Assembly: GCA_036346375.1 (NCBI GenBank)
Contig: CM070502.1
Coordinates: 72,432,224-72,496,223, forward strand
DNA length: 64,000 bases
Origin: Guadua angustifolia
Taxonomy: Eukaryota; Streptophyta; Magnoliopsida; Poales; Poaceae
Reading direction: 5' to 3'
Under the pieces are notes generated by a model, which searched no databases, was not told where the DNA came from, and was given only the letters and a program-made list of their open reading frames with translations. The translations under genes were made by a program, and so were the position numbers. Position 1 is the first letter of the stretch. Each line of letters opens with the position of its first letter. Shown here piece after piece: positions 34,820 through 46,460 of the stretch.

Positions 34820-36090
34820 GTTTGGGCAACAGGACCAAACACTTCCCTTTTATTAAGCAAGCCAATTCAGCCTCAATTGCTTTCTTTCCATTTGGCCCAA
34901 TTTGAGCATTTCTGACACTGTACCATGGACTTTGGTTCTGGATTCAGATCAAGAGTTTAGCAATTTTTGAGGCAAAATATATGTCGACAATTGTCGTATT
35001 TATTTTATACAACTCTCCCAAATCCACATAATTAGTAGAAAATTCTTCATCAATTTCTTCCATCTTCTCGTGATTTTCCACAGCGATGGAGTCTGGGTGT
35101 TCCGACTTTTCAGCATCAGATTATGCGCGTAAATATTTGCTACGTACGGTTACTATCTTTAAGATGGCTCACTTTAGAAATTTTCTCAGCATCAGGTTAA
35201 GCTTTTTCCACTGTCTTGGAGAGTGTTCTCACTTGTTCGTTTCTTTGTTTTTGCAGATGTCTCCGCGGATTTGAGTCCTATACGTCTGGAGTTCTCCCCC
35301 TCTTCTTATCATGAAGGGTAAGAGTGGATTCAATATTCTTATAGGGTATTTTTTACTCTTTCTAGTGTGTTTACTGCATGTATATGAAATTTTATCACTC
35401 CTTTATGATCAGTGAAGGCATCTGATATGTTATTAGTTATTTGTTGTAGATTTATTATCCTTTGAACTTCAAGTTTGGATTCTTTAGTGCATAAGTCTAA
35501 GGACTGAATGCATGTAACATTACAATCTATTTTCTGGTATTCTTTAATGTGGTACTTTTCTCCCCCCAATGCTGAGAAATTGCCCTCATCAAAGATACAA
35601 TCATCGTATTAATCCATATATAGAACCCCTATCGTAGACTTAAGGTATTTAATAATTGACAAAGTTTCATAACTTACATAGATTCCTAACTTCTGGTGAG
35701 GGCCTATGATGTACGTTGTGGTGGTGAAATTGGCACATATATAGCACAACCAAATTTGCACAGATAGAAAATACTTGGTTCTTTCCTACTCACTATCTGC
35801 AATAGGGAATATCATGATATGCAGTTGGTCTGAGTTGAATTAATATAGCAGCGTGCAGCACTATATAGCCCCAAAAACTGGTGAGTAGCTTATAATTCTA
35901 CAATAATGGTCTAGTAATAAGTTTTATTCTCTTAATTAATGACTCTATAAGGCTATTTTGTATGTGGATTTGAGATACTGAATACTCTACATTAATGCCA
36001 AAAGCCATGCAATAATCATTAAATACCTTTGAGGTAAACTCGTTAGCATTGTCTATTTGAATGGACTTGATATTTTCATCTGGAAATAAC

Positions 36091-37772
36091 TGAAGGATCA
36101 AGTTGGCCTAGAGGGGGGGTGAATAGGCAACTTTTCAAAATTTCATAATAATTCACAGAATAAATAACTTAGGAAGATAGGTACTCGATTAAGAAGATCA
36201 ACAGTGAAGCACAAACAACTTAAAAACCGCAAGAAACAATCACAATGGGAAGAACTCGCACAAGAGACACGAATTTATCTCGTGGTTCAGAGCCAACCTC
36301 CTACTCCACATTAGAGCACTTCTCTCGAAGTATAGCTCCTCCAAAGCTAGTCGCAGTAGCTTTGGTCTCCACTAGGGTGACTCTTTCACCACTCTGGTGA
36401 GGTGAGTCCCAAACCTCTCACAATCGATGGTGGCCTTCCACAAACACTTTTGGATAGGTTGCACCAACACTTCCTCCAAACTGTCTAGGACCACAAAGAT
36501 CCAAGAGTAATAAACTATCCACAAGTCCTGTCTCTTGGTTCACTCAGCACAGCATTAACTAGACTAAATTTGGAGCCAAACACTTAAAAAGTGTTAAGTT
36601 TTTGAGTTCAAAGATGAAGCACAGTCTCCTTAGTGGAATGGAAGCTCAAGAATGCTAAAATATCAAAGATATCAAAAGATATTCAAAAGTTCTATGGTAA
36701 AAGGTTCAGGAAATGCTTATATAGCTATTTGAGCTGAATATAGCCGTTACACCTACCACATGAGCCGTTAGAACGTGTCAGACTGTCAAAAACAGACTAA
36801 CACATTTGCTGCGGACTTAGCAAAAATTGACTTAGAGATTAGCTCTTTACACTCCGGATTAATATTGCTTACATGAACATTTGCACCTGACTACATTTGC
36901 TTGGTCCGTCGTACATAGGATTTTAGAATATTTTGGTTCGGCGAAAAGATGTGAACTTGAACATGTGCACCAGACCGAAAAATTTGGTCCGCTGTAGAAG
37001 GATTTCAAGAAAGTTTATGCCAATAGACTTTTTTGAAATAAGAGATATGAGTCTAACCGAGAAGAATGCATCTACGCCGGACTAGATTTGTGTTAGCGGA
37101 AGTTGGTCCGGCGTAAATGGTGTATGCTCGGTTAAACTTAAGCAAGGAATACTTTCACCACGGACTCAGAGAAAAAAGAGGTCCGGCGAAGATGGGCTTA
37201 CACCGGACTAAATTTTATGAGAAGACTAATATGGTTCGTCGTGAATGAGATACACTCAGAAATTTTGACTGAGTAGATTTCGGCGCCGGATCAAAAAGAA
37301 ATGGTCCGGCGAAGACTTTAGATGTCTCCGGACAAAATTTTGAAAGAACAAGAATGGTCCGGCAGAAATGGAATTTTAACTGAGGTTGCGTCGGACTTAA
37401 GGAAAGAGCCATGAAATTGAGTCCGGGGAAACACATTCTGTTTGTTCAAGGAAAGGATTGATTTTAGAGGGAATATATTGGAATATCATTGACTCCAAGC
37501 TGTCTATTTAGTTTTAGCCTATGAACCAAAATTTTAAACTTGTGCACAATCCCCCTTAATAGTACGGCCAAACTAAAATAATCCTAACTACTTGGCTTGA
37601 ATCATCTACCAAGCCAAACTAGTAACAAGGATCCTTAATCTTGACCTTTTTGATGCCTTCTTCGATACTTCAACCAGTATTTTTCATAGTTTAGTGATCA
37701 TTAACTTAATCATCAACACCAAAACCATACAATTAAATATAAGATAGAAATTAAGGGGCCTAGATACTATCA
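36091..37772 (-). mobile_element. Sirevirus-type solo LTR splitting the Copia integrase
   Basis: On the - strand it runs from TGATAGTATCTAGGCC to CTTGATCCTTCA, 1682 bases. The flanks are ATAAC (36086-36090) and ATAAT (37773-37777), one base apart, and the integrase frame resumes across it. It shares CCTATTCACCCCCCCTCTAGGC near its end with the Sirevirus LTRs at 17840 and 29095. From 36830 to 37440 it repeats GGTCCGGCGAAGA-like words about every 40-60 bases. Confidence 0.82.
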
Positions 37773-38195
37773 ATAATGCTCTTAATTGAATAATTTGAGC
37801 TATTAATTTAGCAAAAGCATGGTATCGAGTGTATAAGATGCATGTATAGGACCATCTTGTAGAGACATCTATCAGGACCATAAAATATCTAAAGAAGCTC
37901 GATAGGGGCTAGATAGGTCCACATATATCATCTTGAATTCTCTCTAGGAAATTTGTTGATTCATACCTAAGCTTTAGATGAGAGGATCTAATTATGAGAT
38001 TCTTTTAGCACAAGTAGAACATAAGAAGTTTTGAGGTATAGGGAAGTTTGTAGTTGTTATATTATAGCTAACAGAATTGTTGATGATTTTTCCTATCATA
38101 TTTAACCAAGATGACCTAGCATGTTAGATTCTAAACTATTTCTGGGTTTTTAAGTATTATTTTCACTGCAATATAAACTTCAAGTTTTATATATG

Positions 38196-39113
38196 TGTCG
38201 GCGATTCCACTGACAGCCCGTGATCTCTGCATCGGGTTTTGTTCGGTAGGAGGCGTCTTCGTGGTCGGGCTAATCGAGGGGCGAAACCCTAGAGGACTCC
38301 CCGCGGAGGTTTGGCGCCTCTTAACTAGGAAGAACAAGTGATTTTTACCTGTGTTGGGCCCCTTGTGAGAAGGGTAATAACCTTACGTCTGCTAAATTTC
38401 TTATGGGGTGTATCGAACCAAGACAGAGTTCTCGAGTTACAAGCGATCCGCTAGCTTTCTAGTATTGCTTGGTCGACCGATCTAGATCCGATCCCCTTCC
38501 CCATGCACCCGAGGGCCCTTATATAGGCCAAAGCAGGGGTAGGTACAAGGAGGGTCATCATCTTGATCTAAATACATTTAATGCTTTCTCTCGTGTTGTC
38601 CTGCTCCTCGGCCTCATTAAATGCCTCACGCGTGCCCTTGCCCGTCCACGGATGGGACCCCTTGTGAGTAGGTGAGAGGCGCCGAGGAATGGGCTTGTTG
38701 CGTAAACCCTGCTATCGAGATAAGTGCGCTCGGCAGTTCGCTGCGTTCGACACGCAGACGGCGGCGGAAGGAGTCTTCGAGGCGGCCACCCGGCGCCCAC
38801 CTTCTTGTTTTGCGGCGGGCGGCGAGCGTGCCTCGCCAATCGCCGCCACCCGCCGTGATCGGGCGCCGGCGGCGGCGTGTTTCGCCACCGCCGCCGGGCG
38901 CCACGCGAACCGGGCGCTGGCCGTGCGTGCGTGATCGCCGCCGACGCCAGCGACCACATGGCCGGGCGCCCGGCGGCAGGCGTGTTTCGCCCACCGCCGG
39001 GCGCCACGTGGACCGACGCGGCGGCGGTGGCGTGATCGCCGCCGATGGCCCGGCCACACGTGGACCGTGACTTTATGCGGTGGAGAGGGTACCCTTAGCG
39101 TAATACGTTGACA
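38196..39113 (-). repeat. 3' LTR of the Tat Gypsy element
   Basis: TGTCGGCGATTCCAC...CGTTGACA on the + strand, 918 bases. CTTATATAGG near 38518 is a TATA box read on the - strand. 38740-39060 is GC-rich, with repeated CCGGGCGCCACG words. Confidence 0.9.
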
Positions 39114-39422
39114 AGAGCCGGGCCTGCCCTAGAGCGCAGCTCACGACTTTTTTAGAACCTTCACTTAATGCACTTCAATGCTTGGTGCGCTCTTGGCGGT
39201 GGCCACCACTATGAGGATACGACCGCCGGCCCCCGCAGCGTATCTCGCGGTTTTCCTTGGGACCCAAACGGCGCATAATTTTGTCCTTCGTGAACCGCCG
39301 ATGTGGGGTACGCATATATAGATGCATCTGCATTGAGCGTTCACGCATCGCTACATTTTATGACTTTGCTTTCTTGTTCCTTCGCCTCTTTTTCCCAAAG
39401 CTCTTTGTCTTCTTCGAGCCAC

Positions 39423-41567
39423 CATGGTGAACTCCATTCCAGCCTCTCATCGTTGACGCCGCCAGAAGGCGGATGGGGATGGTCGCTACGAAGGCACCTT
39501 CGATATCGTCCGGGACCGCCACGCTGTGTGCCTCTCCGACGAGATCGTGGCCGCACACTGGCCATGATGGCGGGCCTTCTTCCGCCTTTTTCGAATTTTT
39601 TCTCACCGCCCTCCATTTCTACGAAATCCACCATCTTCATCTCACCCCAATTCTATCATCTTCCTCGCCATCTTCGCACACCTCGTGAAATGTTCATGGG
39701 GTGATGCCGAACCTTCCTCTCTTCGCCATTTCTTCATTCGCGCCACCAACGACGCACGGTAGTGGGGAGTTGCTATTTCGCCGGGACGGATGGCCTCCCG
39801 CTACATTCCCTTCCAAAGACAGTCCAATCGAGGGCATGGCGCAGCGATTAGTCAGACATCCAGGATGACAATGAATCGACGCTGGGTGCCGTCGGACCGG
39901 CAAGACGCCGAGAACTAGAGCTCACGGTCGAAGAGACGGCAGCGAGCTCAAGAATGGCGGCCGTGACGGCGGGTTGCGGGACGCCGGACTGAACGGAGGG
40001 CTGGTAGCCCGGGACTACACGGCCCGGAGGATCAGCCCTCTTCGCCGGCGCGTCCGGCCCTCGTGGCAGTACACGGGTGACAACGACCTGACGCGCACGT
40101 GGCCCGGACGTAAGCCCTTGTCTTCTTCTAGTTTCCTTTACGCACATGTTTCTCCTGCGGCTTCCTACCAACCGACCGCCATCTTTTTCCCTTTCTTGCG
40201 CATAAAGTAGGGCAACTTTGAGGAGCCAAACCTGGGCCGGTGGCTTGCCGCGACTGATGCTGCCGGTCCCAACTGACACACCTTTTCCGGCGGAGGCCCG
40301 GCCGCTCGCCGACCTGGAGCACGCGGAGCGCCTGCGGGTCGTCAGGCTACTCCCGCCGATGGACTCCACGGGACCGGCCGTGATCCCCTCATGACCCTCG
40401 GTGATCGGGGGCGTGCTGCGCCGCCGGCGATCGGGTCGCGGGCAAGCGGCCGGTCGCCGCCGACACCGCGGGCTCGGACCCTAAGAGGGCCGGCCACGGA
40501 CCAAAGCACCGCCACCACCAGCCCGGCCGTGGCGGTACCCCTTCAAGGGGCGGGGCACAGGGGCGCCGCGATTCACCTCCGCGCCGCCGCCTTCGCGCAG
40601 ACGGCCCGAGCCTTCACCTGGCGCCTTCTCCTCCGGCGCCCGACGATGCGGGCGCCGACAACCACGCCGCGGAGCTCAGCCACCGCCAGCCAGGCGGCCT
40701 CACGCCCGACGGCCGGCTTGAGCTTGAGGGCGCCACCAAGGGCCTCGAACGCGCCAAGGGTGCTAACACCCCCGGCGCCCACCGAGACGGCGGAGGCCTC
40801 TGCGCAGGCGCCTCCCGTCGCCACCGCCGCCAGGGCCGGAGACATGCTCGCACCGCCGCCGAGTTCTTGCCCTCGCGCCGCCGCCGCCCGGCAAGGCCGT
40901 CGAACTCTTCACACGAGTAACGAGATGCGCGGCACTAGGCACCGCTTGCCGCCGCCTCGTGCATGGTGCCCAGACGCCCAACAGCTTGCCTCGGTGGCGC
41001 GAGCGGGGAGCGGAGAGAGAGGCGGCAATGAATCGCGCAGAGAGGGCCAACACGACCGCAATGCGCAGCCGGGCGAACGGGCCGAGACACGCAGGCGGAG
41101 AGGGCCGAGGCGACGCCAAGACCTCGACACTTGAATCTTCCGCCGCGGCGCAATCTCGCGACTATGCCAAGAAGCGTTCAGCGCACTAAGAGGTGCTCGA
41201 ACCCTTGGGCGAGGTGAGTCGCGCCGAGGACTCGGCGCTTCATTCGCCCATGCGACCAACCAAAGCCGCGGAGGCGTTGAGAGACTCCCCCGCCCTAGCC
41301 GCCGCTCCGCCACGGAAGGACGCCAGTCGCGATCATGGCCATAACCTACACGCCTTTCGCCGCGCCACCGCGACGCCGCTTTTGATCCCATGGCGGTGGT
41401 GACGCCGGTGTCGGGAGACGCGAGCGGCGGCTCGAGCGGGCGCGTGTGCGTGTTGCCGAATACGTGGGCCGAATCTGCGGGTGGAGCAACCGGTCATGGA
41501 CGTCTCCACCCCCCTGGCTGTCGAAGGCGCCGACGAAGAACTCGACTTCGGCGAGGACGAGGAGTGA
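39423..41567 (+). pseudogene. Antisense ORF of the Tat element (gypsy-type transposon protein), broken
   Basis: Read on the + strand, opposite to gag-pol. ATG at 39423 is a plausible start. Frame-shifting pieces at 39560-39760 give FFEFFLTALHFYEIHHL, then PNSIIFLAIFAHL and NLPLFRHFF, the pattern of the so-called putative gypsy-type transposon domain (Transposase_28 type) common in grass genomes. The middle (40390-40920) is proline/alanine-rich. 41020-41350 is rich in Ala, Arg and Glu and resembles a coiled coil. The frame ends with the acidic LDFGEDEE before the stop at 41565. Stops and frame changes occur throughout, so it is not intact. The function of these antisense proteins is not established. 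Confidence 0.7.
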
Positions 41568-42420
41568 AGGCGGGCGGCTTTCTTCTGTTTCCCTTTTTTT
41601 TTGTTGCTTTTGTTGATGAACCTGCGTCCAGAAAACCCTTGGACAACTTTTGGATGAATGTTAGATGTTTAATCGTTATTCATGCGTTTGCTCATTTTTG
41701 CATGCTTGAATTCACCACATTTGCTTGTTAGACGGCCGTCATTCGATTTAGCCAAGACGCTTTTTAGAAACACCTAATTTAGGGTAGCGTTTCTAAGTCC
41801 TGCCAAGTGATTTCATGTGCCCGCTGTGATCGCGAGCATAGATTATGCGGACCACATAAAATGTAGGTGAAAAATGTCCTTAAATCGAACAAGGAACGCA
41901 AGACACAGCAAGGCCTTAGCGTCGAAGTTTCAGCGAGATTATCGCGAGTTTCAACCTTCCGGAACTTATACCGATGATCGCTAAAAATATGCTACGGCGA
42001 ACGCGCGAAACAACAAGTTCTCGGAAGTGCTCTTAGGCCAGAAACACTCAACGGAGACGACCAGCGGTGCTTCAGGGAGCCAACCCGAGGCGTACGAGCC
42101 GTGTAGGAGTGCTGTGTCTAACTGACACTCCGATGACTTGGTCTCGCCGGACGTTAACACTTAGCACATCTTCTCTTATCATGAGGAGCCGTTGGTTTCC
42201 AACATTTGCGATAACCACGCGCATCTTGACCTATCTCAGGATATGATCGCAAGGAAATGGCCAAAGAACGCGGTATAAAGCGCTTATCTTATTTCGCATG
42301 CCGCGGGATGAGCGACTTGACGCGCTGGGCGAGCACGATGGAGCGCTGGCGAGCTCTGGCACCGGGCGGCGAATTTCAAGCCATCGACCGGCCTTACAGC
42401 CGAGGCGACCGAACAAGCCG

Positions 42421-42720
42421 GGCGCCGGGCGAAGACGACGGAGGCTGGCGCGGCGGCTTCGGCACAGCAAGAAAGCCCCGAGCCATCTGGGCGACCGACC
42501 TTCGAAGCCGGCGACCAAGAAAGCCGGCGCCGGGCGAAAGACGACGAGGCTGGCGGCGGCAGCTCGGGGCAGGCGGCGACCCCGAGCCACTGGGCGACCG
42601 ACCTTCGGCCGGGCGACCAGCAAAACCAGCGCCGGGCGAAGACGACGGAAGGCTGGCGAGCAGCTCGAGGCATCGGGCGAGCAGCCTCGAGCCATCGGGC
42701 GACCAGCGAAGACGCAGGGC
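42421..42720. repeat. Tandem repeat of about 105 bases in the Tat 3' region
   Basis: GCGCCGGGCGAAGACGACG-type blocks recur near 42423, 42527 and 42630, with a shared GGGCGACCGACCTTCG in between. There are three degenerate copies. Tat elements are known to carry tandem repeats in this region. Confidence 0.75.
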
Positions 42721-43354
42721 CTTTCGAGGAAGTAAGCCAGCATCGTTATGCTTACCCTGCGCGTACAGACGGCTACCGAGAAGGTGAGTAGGCATCTGGA
42801 GAGGTATACGCAAGGTAAGCTTTAAAAACATTCTAAGCCCCAGCATGAAGTGTCCTGGCTCGCCCTGTTTGGATCCTAAGTCTTTGTGAAATACCAAGAA
42901 TTCGATCCGTGGCGCCATGTGCTCAAGCGGCGAGTTTCCTGGGGGTGGCATTAGGCGACGGCGCTCATGATGACGACCAACGGTGCTTCAGGAGCCAACC
43001 CGAGGCGGCGAGAGCAGCGTCGAGCACCGTACCTAGCCCCCGGTCGCCTGAGCCAAGTATACACAGGCGTCGAGGATCGTCATGGACTCCACAAAGGAAT
43101 TAGCAAACGCACGGAACCAGCGACATTCATGCGCATATTCGCCACTCAAGGCACAATCGAAGAGGAATAATAATGGCGAAGCAAAGATTTTTCGAACAAT
43201 GACCTTCTTGATCGCTAGCGACCGCCGACCACCAGAGAGGGACGACCTCGAGGTCGGTGGAGCAAACTCTTTGGTACTTACAATTCCCCTAAGGGTAGAA
43301 CTTCAGGAGCAGCTCGATGTTGTAGGAGTTTCGACTCCTCGCCGTCCTCGATGG

Positions 43355-44480
43355 CTAACCGCATGCCGCCGAGATATCTGAGACCACCTTGAAGGGCCCT
43401 CCCACCGGGAGCAGCTTATGTAACCCTAAGATGCGTCTGGTCACAAGAAGACCGGTCACCCACCGGTGTTCTCTCAGAGACCGGGTGGCGTGGTACCACC
43501 GAGGCTTTTGCGATAAGCGGCGGCACGCAGGCGACCGATCCCGCACCTCCTCCAGGAGGTTTACCTCTTCTCGACGGAGACCTTCTTGGTCTTCTTCATT
43601 GAAGGCGGAGACGCGCGGCGAGCCGAGCGACAGCTCGGAGGGGAGAACAGCCTCGGCGCCATACACCAAAAAGAAGGGTGTCTCGCCGGTTGCTCGGCTG
43701 GGCGTGGTACGGTTTACCACAAAGACACCGGGAGTTCTTCCGTCCATCTTGCACCCCGCTTCTGGAGTCGATCAAACGCCCTTGTCTTGAGGCCCTTCAA
43801 CACTAGCGCATTGGCGCGTTCCGCCTGACCATTGCTCATGGGATGGGCCACCGGGTTAAACATACCTTGGTGCCCATTTCTTTCTGTAACTCCGTAAAAG
43901 CCACGCCGTAAACCGGGTGCCGTTGCCGGTGATGATGCGGTTGGCGACTCCAAAGCGGTGAAAATCCCGCGCATGAACTTAATCAGCGGCGGCGCCGTGA
44001 TGGCTCGCGATCGCCTCGCCGACCCACTTGGTGAACTTGTCGATGGCGGCGAAGAGGTGGGTGAAGCCCTCGTGGTTCGCGGAACGGACCCGGGATATCG
44101 GCCCCGCATCGCGAACGCCAAGATAGCGGGATGGTTTGCGAGCTTGGGCTGGTCGGTGGGTTTGCTCGGCGAAGAACCGACAAGCCGACGCGTCCTCACC
44201 GTACAGAAGCGCCCTGGAGGGCGGTAGGCCAATAAAATCCTTGGCGAACGCCTTGCCGACTAGAGTCCGGCCGACATATGGCTCCCGTGACACGCCCATG
44301 GATATCGAGAGCGGTTGCTCCCTCTTCCCGAAAGTGATGCACTTCAAGAGAACTCCATTTCGCTCTGGCGATATAGGTCCCCACCTACCGAGTATAGCAC
44401 TTGGCCTTTCGTGCAATCTTCTCACCGAGGCATCATCGTCGGGATCACTTGGTCACGCAGAAGGCCGTGATAGGGTCCAT
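43355..44480 (-). pseudogene. Gypsy integrase of the Tat element
   Basis: On the - strand: residues of the zinc-binding N-terminus, then GLPPSRALLYGEDASACRF (about 44250-44160), the catalytic core with DKFTKWVGEAI (44050-44010), and the downstream HPMSNGQAERAN (about 43845-43800). The terminal part gives TPFFLVYGAEAVLP and a basic tail ending near 43360. The frame changes at least twice (near 43980 and 43880). An intact integrase would insert the cDNA; this one cannot. Confidence 0.8.
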
Positions 44481-44727
44481 CCATCGATCTTCCCGCCCAA
44501 GGGTGGCGACCACTCGGTGCTTTCGCTGGGTACTCCGTGGCCGAGCTTTTCCTGGTGTCGCCTCAAGAAGACCGGCCGCCTTCCCTCCCGGACCGGGCCG
44601 AGGCGGGCGCTACCGCCTTCCCTCCCTGGATTGGAGGCGTGTGATGGCATCGCCTTCCCACTCGAGCCGGAGGTCGCGACACTTTTTGCCGTCGTCCCCA
44701 CGGACCGGGGTCGCGACAATGACACCA

Positions 44728-45209
44728 TCATCCCCACCCGAATTGTGGGCTGCGATGGACGGTCGCGGTAGTCTTTCTTCGAAGACCCCGACCGAACAGA
44801 GCCCTTGAGGATGCAAGCCGACAGCCCGTCCGCAAGGTGATTGTCACGCCGAGGATATGAATATACCCCAAACCTTCAAAATGACGCTCCATTCTTCGGA
44901 CCTCGCCAGTGCGCCGCCATGGTGGGGTCGGAACATTGAACTCCTTCCGAGCTTGATTAATGACCAAGAGGGAATCTCCTTGACTTGAGACGCCTAATGC
45001 CCAATAAGCGACGCGCGGCTCGCCAAGAGACCTTCACACTCGGCAATATTGTTGGTGGCCTTGAATTCGAGGGCGACCACGTCATCGAGGGTGTCACCGG
45101 TCGGGAGACCAGACAACTCCGGCCCGCGCCTTCGGCTGAAAAGACCCATCAAAGAATAACGCCCGGGGAAGGCACGGCGCTTCTTCGGCTTCAGAGTGGC
45201 GGAGTCCAC
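44728..45209 (-). pseudogene. RNase H of the Tat element
   Basis: The - strand frames contain ALEFKATNNIAECEGLLA (about 45075-45010), a hallmark of Ty3/Gypsy RNase H, and RRMERHFEGL (about 44900-44870) further on. Frameshifts separate them. The neighbours are reverse transcriptase upstream and integrase downstream, as expected. Confidence 0.75.
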
Positions 45210-45599
45210 TCGGTGATTTAATTCGCCAACTTTTGACTCTTGATGGCGGTCAAGGGCACAAACTTGATGTTAAATTCCCCAGCTCCACCGACCATTTAGC
45301 ATTCGCCCTCCGCTTCACGGTTATAGAGAATCTCGCGCAAAAGGGTAGGCTGTGACCACGGTAATTTCCGCCTTGGAAATAATGCCGCAGCTTCGGACGC
45401 CACTAGGATTGCATACAACATCTTTTGAGCTGCGGATACTGGGTCTCGCTTCATGCAATACTTTGTCGATGTAGTAGATCGCCTCTCAACGCCTTCCTCT
45501 CTGCGATCAACACGCGCCACCACCTCGGGGTGGCAGCAATATCGTATAAGCTCAGGCTCACCGTGGCGGGAAACCAAGACGGGGAGAGGAGAGGTACCG

Positions 45600-46310
45600 C
45601 TTCAAATCTTCAAATGCCTTCTGCGCCTCGTCAGTCCACTCAAGTAATTAGTCTTTTTCAAATAGTTTGAACAGAGGAAAGCTTTTTCTCCCAATCGGGC
45701 AATGAACCGCCTCAGGAGGCCAAAGCGGCCGCCAAACATTGACTTGCTTGAGTCGCTGGCGGCTTCATGTGCTCGATGGCCGATATCTTGTCGATTGGCC
45801 TCAATGCCCCTACCGATACCGAAACCCTTGACTTGCTTGAGGGCACACCGAACACGCATTTTTCCGGTTGAGCTTGGTGATTCATCCGGAGGTTAGCAAA
45901 GGTCTCCTTCGTGTCTTGGATCATTTCTTCACTCTTTTTGATTTTCACCACCAAGTCATCAACATAAACTTCAAGGTTCCGCCCTATCTGGGGCGGAAGG
46001 TAATATGCATAGCACGCCGTAAGTAGAAACTGCATTCTTTAAACCAAAAGCCATCCTTACATAACAAAGATACACCGGTTGGGGTTACAAAAGATCTTTT
46101 CTTCGTCTTCAAGCGCCATGCTAACTGGTGGTACCCGGAGTATGCATCCAAAAAGCATGACAATTCACACCCTACCGTGGAGTCTACGATGAGGTCGACT
46201 CGTGGCGGGGATAAGGATCTTTCGGGCGAGCTTTGTTGAGGTCGGTGAAATCGACACACGCGCCACTTCCCGTTGGATTTCTTGACGAGCACGGGTTGGC
46301 AAGCCACTCG
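45600..46310 (-). pseudogene. Reverse transcriptase of the Tat element
   Basis: On the - strand: PVLVKKSNGKWRVC (46295-46250), RVDLIVDSTVGCELSCFLDA and YSGYHQ (46200-46110), RRAMHITFRP (46035-45990), then LEVYVDDLVVKIKKSEEMI (45985-45925) with the YVDD catalytic motif, then QPEKCVFGV (about 45870-45845). Frame changes lie near 46230, 46040 and 45840. Motif order and spacing are normal for Ty3/Gypsy. Confidence 0.85.
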
Positions 46311-46460
46311 AGGTGAGAGACCTCCTGACTATTCAGCGCTCGGCTTCTCTACCTCCTCTCGAATGGCATCCTGCCGCTCCGCGCCGCCTCCGGACCTTCG
46401 CCGGATCGGGCGACGCTCGAGCGTTGTTAATCGGTGCTCGATCACCTCCTGGGGACCCGG

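Larger units (their letters stand above)
32651..38130 (-). pseudogene. Copia pol remnants (pre-integrase, integrase, RT, RNase H)
   Basis: Reading on the - strand: 38120-37985 gives the pre-integrase NMIGKIINNSV and CSTC. 37881-37790 gives VLIDVSTRW and FAKLIAQII of the integrase. After the solo LTR, 36101-35898 continues with DNANEFTSKVFNDYC. Around 33920-33940 lies YVDDLN, the catalytic motif of Copia reverse transcriptase. Between 33480 and 33000 are RNase H phrases (GYLSDPHNAKS, then residues of the ENAACI and KHI blocks). Many stops and frameshifts break every part, so no protein can be made. The pieces keep the Copia order integrase before reverse transcriptase, which identifies the superfamily. 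Confidence 0.8.
32449..38195 (-). mobile_element. Decayed Copia retrotransposon on the - strand
   Basis: The 3' LTR lies at the left (32449-32650, TGTTGA...TCAACA). A polypurine-like tract follows (complement of CTCCCCTTAG near 32684). Remnants of RNase H, reverse transcriptase, integrase and the pre-integrase region read leftward from 38130 to 33000. The 5' LTR and gag are not seen. A hAT MITE (34441-34819) and a solo LTR (36091-37772) lie inside, and the Tat Gypsy element interrupts it at 38195. Confidence 0.75.

Noticed and set aside
40391..41134. 247-codon + strand frame in the Tat element
   Set aside because: Low-complexity Arg/Pro/Ala frame in GC-rich DNA. It overlaps the antisense ORF region but is not the frame that carries its domain and acidic end.
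42231..42951. Long overlapping frames on both strands
   Set aside because: They come from the GC-rich tandem repeat, which leaves all frames open.
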